Below are positions 1 through 7,945 of a stretch of 22,593 nt of DNA, piece by piece. Both the position numbers and the translations under genes were made by a program. The notes beneath the pieces are model-generated. The model made no database searches. It was not told the DNA's origin and saw only the letters and a list, made by a program, of their open reading frames with translations. Position 1 is the first letter of the stretch. Each line of letters opens with the position of its first letter. Location of the stretch: assembly GCA_004802725.1 (NCBI GenBank), contig SGPM01000397.1, positions 1 to 22,593 on the forward strand. Reading direction: 5' to 3'. Origin of the DNA: Antrodiella citrinella (Eukaryota > Basidiomycota > Agaricomycetes > Polyporales > Steccherinaceae).

Positions 1-1
1 C

Positions 2-1000
2 ATCTCTTCTGAGCTCACGGTCATCATCGTTATCCACGTTGATGACTTCACTCTCGTAACGACCGATCTCGCCATCATGCAGAGACTCAAGTCGACCCTC
101 GCCGAACATTACGAGTTGGCTGACATGGGCAACGCCCGTTGGCTACTAGGGTTCGAAATCCAACGCGACCGCATCTCTCGTTCCATCTCACTGAACCAAT
201 CCGCCTACGTCGACACTCTCATCTCACGATTCAACATGCACGACGCGTACCCTGCTGCGACCCCACTCGACCCTGCTATCAACCTATTTCTACCCGTCAC
301 CGCCGAAGACCGCGATGCGATGGTCAATCGACCGTACGCGCAACTCATCGGGTCGCTCATGTACGCTGCCATTGGTACTCGACCGGACATCATGTTCGCT
401 GTTTCGACTCTCGCGCGTTTCATGTCGGACCCGTCCGTCATCCATTGGGAGGCCGGAAAACGTGTCCTACGTTATCTGAAAGGAACACGCGATCACCGAC
501 TCACCTTTGGCGGAGATACTCCCGCTGTACTCACCGGATTCACCGACGCTGATTGGGCTTCCCAACCCCATCGTCATTCCATTTCTGGATTCGTCTTCAC
601 TTATGCCTGCGGGGCGATTTCGTGGGGCTCGCACAAGCAAAGCCTCATCGCATTATCTTCCACCGAGGCCGAGTACATTTCCGCTTCGGATTCCTGTCGT
701 GAACTTATCTATCTTCGATCCCTTATCCTCGAGCTCACTGGCGAAACATCCTCTTCCCCCATCACTCTTCATTCCGACAATCAAAGCGCGATCCGCATAG
801 CTGCGAACGGCCTTCTTCACGCCCGCACCAAGCATATCGACATTCGGTATCAGTTCATCCGCCAAGTCGTGGAACGAGGACTCACTGAACTTGTCTACTG
901 TCCGACCAACGAGATGGTCGCAAACATCTTCACCAAGGCTTTGGTCCGTTCTCGTATTCAGTACCTCGCCGGGGAGTTGGGTTTGTCAAGTCAAGCTTGA
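2..1000 (+). mobile_element. Ty1/copia retrotransposon pol, 3' part (reverse transcriptase end and RNase H)
   Basis: The reading frame is open from base 2 to the TGA at 998-1000 with no internal stop, so the element is truncated only by the window edge. An HVDD box (35-46) matches the YVDD catalytic box of copia reverse transcriptase, and the RT thumb/connection follows (RPYAQLIGSLMYAAIGTRPD, about 334-393). The copia RNase H domain carries FTDADWA (about 539-559), ISWGSHKQ, the STEAEY box (about 658-675), HSDNQSAI (about 771-794) and RTKHIDIRY (about 826-852). The protein ends NIFTKAL followed by a short tail, as usual for copia polyproteins. Gag, protease and integrase would lie left of the window. 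The intact frame suggests a young copy that may still be active; this is inference. The first ATG in this frame, at 77, is internal to pol and is not a real start. Confidence 0.95.
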
Positions 1001-1007
1001 GGGGGAG
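999..1007 (+). other. polypurine tract of the copia element
   Basis: GAGGGGGAG lies immediately before TGTTGGA and overlaps the pol stop codon. This purine run at the pol/3' LTR junction is the expected primer site for plus-strand DNA synthesis in LTR retrotransposons. It fixes the 3' LTR start at 1008. Confidence 0.8.
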
Positions 1008-1151
1008 TGTTGGATTTCAAGCATTGACATTGAACGTCGGCGGCTGCACCGTCGTATATTATTTGCGCTGACTCATTTTCATTCGTCATCATATTGTACC
1101 ACGCGCGTAGCGCATGTCCGTATTCACAAACCCCCGCTGTTTCTCTTTGTG

Positions 1152-1186
1152 GGACTTCAGTCTTTCCTATTCCTTGACTGAAGTCC
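1152..1186 (+). repeat. perfect 11-bp inverted repeat (hairpin) in the LTR
   Basis: GGACTTCAGTC at 1152-1162 is the exact reverse complement of GACTGAAGTCC at 1176-1186, separated by a 13-nt pyrimidine-rich loop. The second copy of the overlapping 30-bp repeat retains only the right arm plus AGTC, so only this first copy can form the full hairpin. Confidence 0.85.
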
Positions 1187-1308
1187 TAGTACGTGATTCA
1201 TTCTCATTCTCAGTGTACAATGTATTTACTCACACCTCTAGACGCGTCCGCGCTCTACAGGTACTTACAGAATATATAAGTCTTTCCTATTCCTTGACTG
1301 AAGTCCTA
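1159..1308 (+). repeat. pair of 30-bp direct repeats inside the LTR
   Basis: The same 30-bp sequence, beginning AGTCTTTCCTATTCC and ending GAAGTCCTA, occurs at 1159-1188 and at 1279-1308, exactly 120 bp apart and without mismatch. The second copy follows the TATA-like box directly. It looks like an internal duplication of part of the LTR. Confidence 0.9.
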
Positions 1309-1327
1309 ACGCGTCCGCGCTCTACAG
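1242..1327 (+). repeat. pair of 19-bp direct repeats inside the LTR
   Basis: ACGCGTCCGCGCTCTACAG occurs at 1242-1260 and again at 1309-1327. The second copy starts at the base after the second 30-bp repeat (1279-1308), so the two repeat families are interleaved. Confidence 0.9.
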
Positions 1328-1606
1328 ATTCCGAGCGATCTCTCACGTTCTCACTGCACAGAAAGCCGTAAAAGGGAATAATACGGTCACGTGATGAACG
1401 CGTAGATAAAGCCGTATCCGCCTCGCGTTGTCCTTGCGTTCTTTCTGCGTCCATTGTTCTTGTTGATTTGCTTTTCCGATCGACAAGAAAGGTTCTTTGT
1501 AGTACCTGGACATGGCTTGGTAGAAGCAAGACGCCAGTCACTTTCTGGACAGTATTTATTGCGCTTTCGACAGATTTTCTCTTCCCTTCCTTACCTGATC
1601 ATCCTA

Positions 1607-2544
1607 ATGTCTGTGACGAAGGCTACTCGGAACAGGGCTGTATCAGCCTACGCCGGTTACTATCCAACTCCCAGAGATCAGCTGCCTCTTGCTATGAGCC
1701 AGACTCTGGACAAGGTGTGTGTAGTCCATTACGTTCCGTGCCTTCTTATCTCACATGCGAGCAGATCGTTGGTGCACCGTCTTCGTTCCGAAAGGTCAAT
1801 GTATACACGGGACCTCAGCTTAATGTTGATTACGACAAGGAGCTTCCTCAGGTTCCAGCGATCCTTCCGGTCACCTCAAACACTCGTTCTACCCATCACT
1901 CCCACATTCGTTCTCAGTCTCTCTCTTACGATTATAATGCAAGTCACGATATTCAAGCACGCCCATCACTTGACCACCGATTAAAGGGGGCATCTAAATG
2001 CGCAGACGTACCACTGGCCACCGATACCGCGTCAATAACTGCTGTTGTGGACGAAGATATATTCGATGCGGAGGATGGAGTTGGAAGCAGCCCCGAAGAA
2101 AGATACGACAGCGAAGATAACACGCAATCTTCTAACACGCAATCTTCGTACGTCTCGTCGCTCCCTCATGATCCTCCATCCCCATACTCTTCGTGGGTTC
2201 GGACTCGTGCTCGTGCTCGGACTTTGACATCCTCTCGGGTACCATGTGACGGCGTTGGCCAGGCAAGGACTGGCCAACATCGTGCTGGTCACGCACACAT
2301 GGATGAAGAGCCTCACGAGGAGAGCATATCGCCTCTTCAGGAAACCGGTGCTTCTCCCGTGATAGTGTCTGCGTCTCCTTCAGAAGATATGTCTATGGTC
2401 GTACCCAGGCCGCCTCGTCCTATCACACGCTTTGCACCTGTAGATCCTACTAGGCGCCATGCCACATACTACAGCCTCGAAGTGTGGCCTGCGGGTGCGT
2501 CTCTGCTGAGCAGCGGATCGGAGGTCTCAGAGTCGCTCGTTTAA
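1607..2544 (+). CDS. Ser/Pro-rich protein of unknown function, two exons
   Basis: I do not recognise this protein. The best model is exon 1607-1714, a 50-nt intron 1715-1764 (GTGTGT...GCAG, branch-like CTCAC near 1750), and exon 1765-2544, giving 295 aa. The first exon (MSVTKATRNRAVSAYAGYYP) joins in frame to IVGAPSSFRKVNVYTGP. An unspliced frame from about 1468 is also open but gives a less protein-like N-terminus that would run into the LTR. The product has no signal peptide or membrane span. It has an acidic patch (VVDEDIFDAEDG), a short Arg-rich stretch (RTRARART) and many SP/SS pairs, suggesting an intrinsically disordered protein. A 15-bp tandem duplication encodes NTQSS twice. The copia LTR lies just upstream and may supply or disturb the promoter. 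Whether the gene is expressed is unknown. Confidence 0.5.
2118..2147 (+). repeat. 15-bp tandem duplication in coding sequence
   Basis: The unit TAACACGCAATCTTC occurs at 2118-2132 and again at 2133-2147 without mismatch, adding five residues (NTQSS) in frame to the orphan protein. This resembles a replication-slippage expansion in a disordered region. Confidence 0.85.
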
Positions 2545-3431
2545 CCTTTCGCGGGCGAACGATCCTGACTCCGGACTCTCCACACACATTCCCGCGAAGT
2601 GGTCCTCCGTTTGTGATCAAGAGCGCCTTCAAGAATGAGCGCAGGACGCCGTGCCGTAATATTTATATAGGATCCCATTGTTCAGTCTTCTTTCCATCTC
2701 TCTCTCTGATTGACCGGTATGTGTTTCTTGCTTCCTTTCAGCATATGTACCCTTCCATTTACCTGGTGACGTGTCCAGGCCGGACCGCGACCCTCCTGTA
2801 TCGTTATCAATTTGCTATGCTGTCGCCACCGCAAGGAACCAACTCGAAGGATGAAGCAATGAAGCTGGCTACTACGACAATAACTTATTCCGGGTGCTAC
2901 AGCACCGGATGGACTATATCACTTGGCTATTATGTAGGATGCCTAGGTCATCTGTATCGATGAGAGATACCTAGTACTGTAATATTGTTCCTCGCTGCTC
3001 TAAAACACAGCTCGAACGCTTTGTAATGTTATTCTGAGTCTGACGTGTTTCCGCGAACGTGGGGGCCAGAATGTTCGACCGTTGTGGATGGGCTACCTAA
3101 CGAACTATCGCGGATGCAATCTGAATGACTTTCACTCGATGTGGTAGTGATAACACACGGCCGACGAGAAAAGAGTGGCAATCTTCAGTAATCCGAGCCC
3201 GCATTGAAGCTCGTCTGTGCGGTTCAGACAACCTATGACCATACATCGATCAGCCTGTTGAAACTAATTTTCTGATCTCCAATATCGTGAAGCCAATTAG
3301 GATGGTCCGGACCTTATAGTGACGCAAAAACGATGATCATAGTCACGGTATCCCCTGGTATTCACTCGCAGCTACCCTCATTCTCAAACGAGCCATGCGA
3401 TATGCATTCCTGGATGGCTTCTGGGAGGCTG
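2545..3431. other. gene-free stretch
   Basis: I see no convincing gene, tRNA or repeat here. The left part is probably the 3' untranslated region of the orphan gene, and the right part is the upstream region of the first cyclase gene. An open frame runs from the end of the orphan gene to about 2963 but begins without an ATG and resembles no family I know. Confidence 0.6.
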
Positions 3432-3439
3432 TATATAAA
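3432..3439 (+). promoter_or_regulatory. TATA box of the first cyclase gene
   Basis: TATATAAA lies 66 bp upstream of the ATG at 3498, at a suitable distance for a core promoter with a short leader. Confidence 0.55.
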
Positions 3440-3497
3440 GCTAAGGATTGAATAGTATTCAAGTGACCACACAGTACCAAGACTAACATCATCAGCT

Positions 3498-4286
3498 ATG
3501 GGCGCACCAGATACCGCTGCCTCAGCAACCAAACTCAACGGCATCACCCCCAGTGGCGCATCTACAGCCAGTAGCCACTCGGCACCTACAGTGTATGACC
3601 TGAGTCATCCTTTGACAAATGGCGCTGTCCCCACCTTCCACTGGAGCCACCCATCCTTCTGCGCTTGCGAAGTGAGCAGTGTAGCAAAAGGCGACGTGTC
3701 CAATGTCCACTCCATCACAATCGGCACGCACACCGGGACACACATTGACGCGCCATACCACTTCTTCGCCGACGGCACTACCGTCGACAAACTCGACCTC
3801 ACACTGCTAACCGCTGCACCTGCAGTCGTCGTGGACGTTCGAAGGAAGCAGGCGCACGAGATGATAACGTGGGAGGACTTGAGACCATATGCGGGAAGGA
3901 TGGGAAAGGGTGTGGCGGTTCTACTGTGCACCGGGTGGTCGAAGAAGTGGAACCAGGAGAACTACAGTGACCACCCATTCCTTGACCCAGTAGCCGCAAA
4001 GAACCTCATGGAGATCGGGGTACGAGTAGTCGGAGTGGATGCGATGAGCCCGGACGAGGTGTTGCCCGGTACCGGAGATGCATTGGAGACGCACAAGGTG
4101 ATTCTGGGGAACGGGGGTGTCATTGTGGAAAACCTTGTTGGGTTAGAGCGGGTTGTGGAGAGCGGGGATGACCGAAAGGACTTACGTGTTAGCATTTTAC
4201 CTTTAAGTTTGACAGATTGTGATGGGAGCCCGGTGAGGGCGGTAGCATGGGCGGAAGGGGAGCATAAAGAGGCGGGCGACTCGTAG
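3498..4286 (+). CDS. cyclase-family (kynurenine formamidase-like) metal-dependent hydrolase, copy 1
   Basis: This single-exon gene encodes 262 aa. It opens with a Ser/Thr/Ala-rich tail (about residues 1-30), followed by the cyclase fold starting at VYDLSHPLT. The signature HTGTHIDAPYH is at residues 78-88 and carries the conserved His, His, Asp and final His. Downstream blocks typical of the family are a CTGWSKKW segment, VVGVDAMSPDE, and an H...VILGNGGVIVENL block with the conserved late His and Glu. Related enzymes hydrolyse N-formylkynurenine or other small amides and lactones in the cytosol; the true substrate here is unknown. A TATA box lies 66 bp upstream. Its 3' end faces a paralogue 128 bp away on the other strand. 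Confidence 0.9.
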   Translation: MGAPDTAASATKLNGITPSGASTASSHSAPTVYDLSHPLTNGAVPTFHWSHPSFCACEVSSVAKGDVSNVHSITIGTHTGTHIDAPYHFFADGTTVDKLDLTLLTAAPAVVVDVRRKQAHEMITWEDLRPYAGRMGKGVAVLLCTGWSKKWNQENYSDHPFLDPVAAKNLMEIGVRVVGVDAMSPDEVLPGTGDALETHKVILGNGGVIVENLVGLERVVESGDDRKDLRVSILPLSLTDCDGSPVRAVAWAEGEHKEAGDS

Positions 4287-4414
4287 CAAAAGAATCCATG
4301 TTTGTGTAAAATACACTAGTGTGTCAGGTATAATAATACAGGATACCCTTCATATAGCATACATCTGTGTGGCCGTCAACCAACTGTCTTGGAGAAAGAT
4401 GGGATGCTCACATA

Positions 4415-5119
4415 TCAACGCCAATTGTTTTCCTCTCTTCTTCCAGCAAATGCACGGATGGGCGACCCATCACCACCAGTCAACTTGAAGGGGACGAGAC
4501 TGACAGACCACTCGCCCTCTTGGATCGCGTCCAAGTTCGTCAGGTTCTCCGCAATGACGTGACCGCTTCCCAGTACGGTACGGTGTACACCGTAATCACG
4601 CTGACTCCATTGACTCCCCTCCCTCTCCGGAGATACAGACTCGTCTGGGCTGAGAGCGTCTATGCCAATGACCGTGATGCCGGTAGCCAAGATGCGTTGT
4701 GCCACCTCTGTGTCCAGGAATGGATGGTCGAAATATTTCTGCGTGTCCCAGTATTCTGACCAGCCCGTGCGTATCAGCACAATGGCTTTCCGCTTGGCGC
4801 CATCTCGAAATCTTTGCTCATATGAAGATACGTCTTTCCACATGATGCGAGTATGCGGCGCTTTGTTGGTGACGTTCACGACGATGGCAGGACCGACGAA
4901 CGTCGAGAGCGGTAGCGGTAAGGCGCCAGCCGGCTGTCCGTCTCTGTGAAAGCGGTAGGGCGCATCTAGATGAGTGCCCAGGTGGGAGCCCATAGTGACG
5001 GTTCTGGTACTGGTGCCATGGTCTGCGAGCTTGAAGACCGGGCAGCATGAAAAAGCGGGGCTTTCCATATGTGCGGGCATTCTCTCGACGAAGGGATGGG
5101 AAAGGTCTACAAAGTCCAT
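4415..5119 (-). CDS. cyclase-family (kynurenine formamidase-like) protein, copy 2, altered signature
   Basis: This gene encodes 234 aa from the ATG at 5117-5119, which begins MDFVDLSHPF, the usual N-terminus of the family. The frame is open 33 codons further upstream, to 5218, but that extension has no family resemblance. The signature reads HLGTHLDAPYR at residues 46-56. The first two His and the Asp are kept, but the final His of the H-x-G-T-H-x-D-A-P-x-H signature is Arg (CGC codon), with a His two residues later. The later blocks RTGWSEYW, VIGIDALSPDE and HRTVLGSGHVIAENL retain the late His and Glu. It lacks the low-complexity N-terminal tail of copy 1. The two genes are tail-to-tail paralogues, probably from an inverted duplication. 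Activity could be reduced, lost or shifted; this is inference. Confidence 0.88.
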   Translation of the reverse strand: MDFVDLSHPFVERMPAHMESPAFSCCPVFKLADHGTSTRTVTMGSHLGTHLDAPYRFHRDGQPAGALPLPLSTFVGPAIVVNVTNKAPHTRIMWKDVSSYEQRFRDGAKRKAIVLIRTGWSEYWDTQKYFDHPFLDTEVAQRILATGITVIGIDALSPDESVSPEREGSQWSQRDYGVHRTVLGSGHVIAENLTNLDAIQEGEWSVSLVPFKLTGGDGSPIRAFAGRREENNWR

Positions 5120-5555
5120 GCCTACAATCAATGCTCGGTGGCAAGAGGTACGGAGGCTATGTATGACACATTGTGAGTATATGCATGGTCTGACCAGATG
5201 ATATACTTTGCAGCTCACCGTAGCGGTAGAAAATACGAAAGCTAACGGGCGACGGACCCGCGTCGGGGGAGGTAATGGTAGGAGATGAAAACGTCAGTCG
5301 ATGGACCTCGAAATTTATGTAGCGACCAGCAAGCGACTCGCTCTTCTCTGGTCTTCTTCTAGGGACAAAACTGGGAGAAGCGGGAAGCTGGAAAAGTCAC
5401 CGGTCTGTCTCACACGGCCCCAACACCTCATCAACCTGGATGAAATAGTGTTTTCCTGACAGTGCGAGATGGGAAGCTTGCCCGACCCACATTTCTGCGA
5501 AATAGCAGTGAGAAATTAGAATCTCCGCATGACACAGTCACGCACACCAATTAGG

Positions 5556-5603
5556 AGGTGACACTGCGTGACATGCGATCATGTGATAAGGTGACACCGC
5601 GCG
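5556..5603 (+). repeat. direct repeat AGGTGACACYGCG
   Basis: AGGTGACACTGCGTG at 5556-5570 and AGGTGACACCGCGCG at 5589-5603 share 13 of 15 positions and start 33 bp apart, close to three helical turns. They lie 5' of the GC-rich cell-cycle-like boxes and could be a tandem transcription-factor site. Confidence 0.5.
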
Positions 5604-5609
5604 TCGCGC

Positions 5610-5620
5610 TTTTGGCGCGC
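5610..5620 (+). promoter_or_regulatory. E2F/MBF-like box
   Basis: TTTTGGCGCGC contains a full match to the E2F consensus TTTSGCGCS. It is preceded by GCGCGTCGCGC at 5599-5609, which holds a CGCGT core like the fungal MCB element. The distance to the SLD7-like ATG at 5779 is about 160 bp. Confidence 0.45.
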
Positions 5621-5690
5621 TCATCGGAGTTTGGTCCGAGTCGCGTCTGTGGCTGGGACGTGTCACTTCCTCGCTCTTTTCCTTCGACAT

Positions 5691-5700
5691 TCACGCGAAA
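5691..5700 (+). promoter_or_regulatory. SCB/MCB-like box
   Basis: TCACGCGAAA contains CGCGAAA, the core of the Swi4/Swi6 site, and ACGCG, part of the MCB core. It lies about 80 bp before the SLD7-like ATG. Function is inferred from the motif only. Confidence 0.4.
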
Positions 5701-5778
5701 ACGAATGTGATAGACGGTACGTAGACAAGTGCTACATTGTGTGAGCATTTTGTATCAATTTTTGGATTCACAGCATCA

Positions 5779-7549
5779 ATGGATACTTCGCTAGAGGTCG
5801 CACCAACACACCCTCCCGATCACATACAAACACCCTCAAGAAAGACAACCGCAAACTCCCATCGTCTTCTTTACCGGGGTTCCCTTGCACTCCCAGACTC
5901 TCATTTACCTCTCGATGGCTTGAGTTTCACCACCAACATCGCCGAGATCCGTCCAGGCAACAGCCCTTCAACTCTCCTGCTTGAAAACCCTTTGGCCCTC
6001 GGTCTTGAGAGCATGCGCGGCCGGCCCCTTCACTTAAAGGGTACAGAGAAGCTGCAGGATACCTGGCTGGATACCGCAGTGGAAATCAATGTGTAAGCTG
6101 CTATACACGTATGGTCCTGTGTCGATTCTTACTACCGAAATTACAGACATGTGCATCAGTACTCCATGGTCACGCACATCTACTTTCAGAACATATTTTG
6201 TCTGTATCCAATCATCTCTCTTGACCGGCGAACCAGTACAGGTATACGTGTGGGACTCAGTGATACTAGTGAGTAACTTATCCTCACATTTTGTCAAGTG
6301 GGACATTGGTTCGCATCGTGAAACGTCGAATATCTCAATGCACAAGCGACTCTCAAATCTCGGAATTTCTGTAACTGGATTGCAGGTTTCGTAATCACTG
6401 GCAAGGGTCGTTGGAGGGGACTTCTTGAATCATCCTGCTCGCTTTGCACCGACTCGGGCAAGGCAGACGGAGAGCTCTGTCCGATTCCTCTACCATAGTG
6501 CTACACTACCTCGATGGAGCTCCGGGCCTACTGGCGTCTTAGGACGTGGCATTCGGCTTCCGTCCCATCATAATTAAACTTTGTTCGAAGAACCACTTTG
6601 CCTCTTGAATGGTCCACTTACACGTTTATTCATAGGTGCCGTCGACGATTTTCTGATTTACGGGGAGTTGCGTCAGCAGTCCGCAGAAGCGATGGATTCC
6701 TTACCTTCTAGTCCTTCCAAGGCTCCAGAGACCCTTTGCATCCTCGCAGCGCGGATCCTACTACATCCTCCAGCGCGGATCCCCCGTCCTGATGACCCTA
6801 CACCACGCAAACCTCCCGCCTATGTCTCCGGCAACTCAGCAAAGCGGAAACGCGATCTGTCCAGCACGAACCTGGACCTCTCCGGGTCCTCGAAACGCGC
6901 CAAAGGAAAGGGCCGCGCTGATAATGAAGACGAACAGGTGCGATTGGCACGAGAAACCATGCTGTACATGCCCAAACCCGGCGTATCGTTACCCCGTATG
7001 CTGGGCCGGGATGTGCGGCCGGGCAGGAGTACGGATGAGTTCAAAATACCGGCGCTGCCCTCGCGAGCACAGTCACAGCCTGTAGGAAAACTGAATGGAA
7101 GTGATGTCGCGGATGTCTTCGGGTCTGTGGATAGTGGTTCTGTCAAGGAAAAAGAACATGCTACGGATTCGAAGCCAGGTTCTGACGAGCTCGAGAAAGC
7201 AAACAAGACGGTGAGAGTGGTCTATGTTGACTAATTATAGACTCTCACAAGGGTCTTTGCTCAGGTTATCAAACAAGCTGCAATAACATGTCTTTCAAAG
7301 CACGGTGTCAAGAAGGGCCACCCTGAGTTCAACGACTTGTTTACAGCCACTTATCGTGGAGCCGCGTTCGCTTTGGTTCGTACTTGGGTGATTTCGCACT
7401 TACGACCTCTAACTTTTATGTTTTTGCAGCGTAATGTTGTCCGTGTGCAGGCCGTGAATATGCGCTCTGTCGACAAGCTCCTTGAAGCTCACGCGCGAAT
7501 ATACGTGAACGGCAACGGGGACAACCATACCTCAACGTCCGGTTCATGA
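5779..7549 (+). CDS. SLD7: SLD7-like DNA replication initiation protein, five exons
   Basis: Proposed exons are 5779-6092, 6147-6268, 6636-7210, 7265-7375 and 7430-7549, giving 413 aa. The N-terminal part (about residues 30-155, LLYRGSLALPD...YFQNIFCLYP...FLIYGEL) fits an Sld7 N-terminal domain. The C-terminal part (about 338-400, VIKQAAITCLSKHGVKKGHP, then FNDLFTATYRGAAFALRNVV and SVDKLLEAHARIYV) resembles the Sld7 C-terminal domain. The linker is disordered and carries basic clusters KRKR (215-218) and KRAKGKGR (232-239), a likely bipartite nuclear signal. In yeast, Sld7 binds Sld3 and helps load Cdc45 at origins. The recognition rests on family memory, so the name is tentative. The third intron boundary pair is the weakest: intron 6269-6635 is 367 nt and may hide an exon. 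Cell-cycle-like boxes lie upstream. Confidence 0.65.
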
Positions 7550-7945
7550 TGACCTCACACAACTGCCCTTTATCTCCGTTTGCTGCAAGGGCCCGGGTCA
7601 GCAACCGTCACGCTGTTGCTTCTCGAGATGCGTTTGCGACTCAGGGCGGGCAACAACATTCCGTCCTACCATTGCTCCTGGGACGCGTGTCGGAGCTGGG
7701 AATATGACTGATACATTGCTGGAGGCCCTGCATCGAGCAGCATTTCGTCTGCTATGTCGGCTTAGCCCGCAAAGATCGCATAGTTTGCTTGGGTTTCAGC
7801 CACACACATCAAGGCTCCTACTTTATCCTCGACGGCCCTGAGCTGGGCATCTCCGGGAGTATTTGGAACGAAAGGAATAAGTTATGCGTTTAGCACAGCA
7901 CACAAATTGCTACAGATTCGATAACATTGCGATGATTAATGCATA
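7550..7945. other. gene-free stretch between convergent genes
   Basis: These 396 bp lie between the stop codons of the SLD7-like gene (+) and GCN1 (-). They must hold both 3' untranslated regions. I see no further gene. Confidence 0.6.

Larger units (their letters stand above)
1008..1485 (+). mobile_element. 3' LTR of the copia element (right boundary uncertain)
   Basis: The LTR begins TGTTGGA directly after the polypurine tract. It contains a TATA-like ATATATAAG at about 1272-1280, two families of internal direct repeats and an 11-bp hairpin, listed separately. The 5' LTR and the target-site duplication are outside the window or unrecognisable, so the right end cannot be fixed. A terminal CA at 1484-1485 is one possible end, and the LTR must stop before the orphan gene ATG at 1607 if that model is correct. 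Confidence 0.6.
5120..5778. promoter_or_regulatory. divergent promoter region between cyclase copy 2 and the SLD7-like gene
   Basis: These 659 bp separate two divergent start codons. The right half holds a CCAAT box (5547-5551), a direct repeat of AGGTGACACYGCG (5556 and 5589), and E2F/MBF-like motifs listed separately. I see no gene in it. Confidence 0.6.

Noticed and set aside
151..160. GTTCGAAATC, resembling a tRNA T-loop
   Set aside because: It lies inside the RT coding frame and no cloverleaf can be formed around it.
139..552. Open frame of 137 codons on the plus strand inside the copia pol region
   Set aside because: It is Arg/His/Pro-rich and overlaps the conserved RT/RNase H frame, so it is a shadow frame.
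2484..2963. Open frame of 159 codons downstream of the orphan gene
   Set aside because: It begins at GTG rather than ATG, overlaps the end of the orphan gene in another frame, and has no family resemblance.
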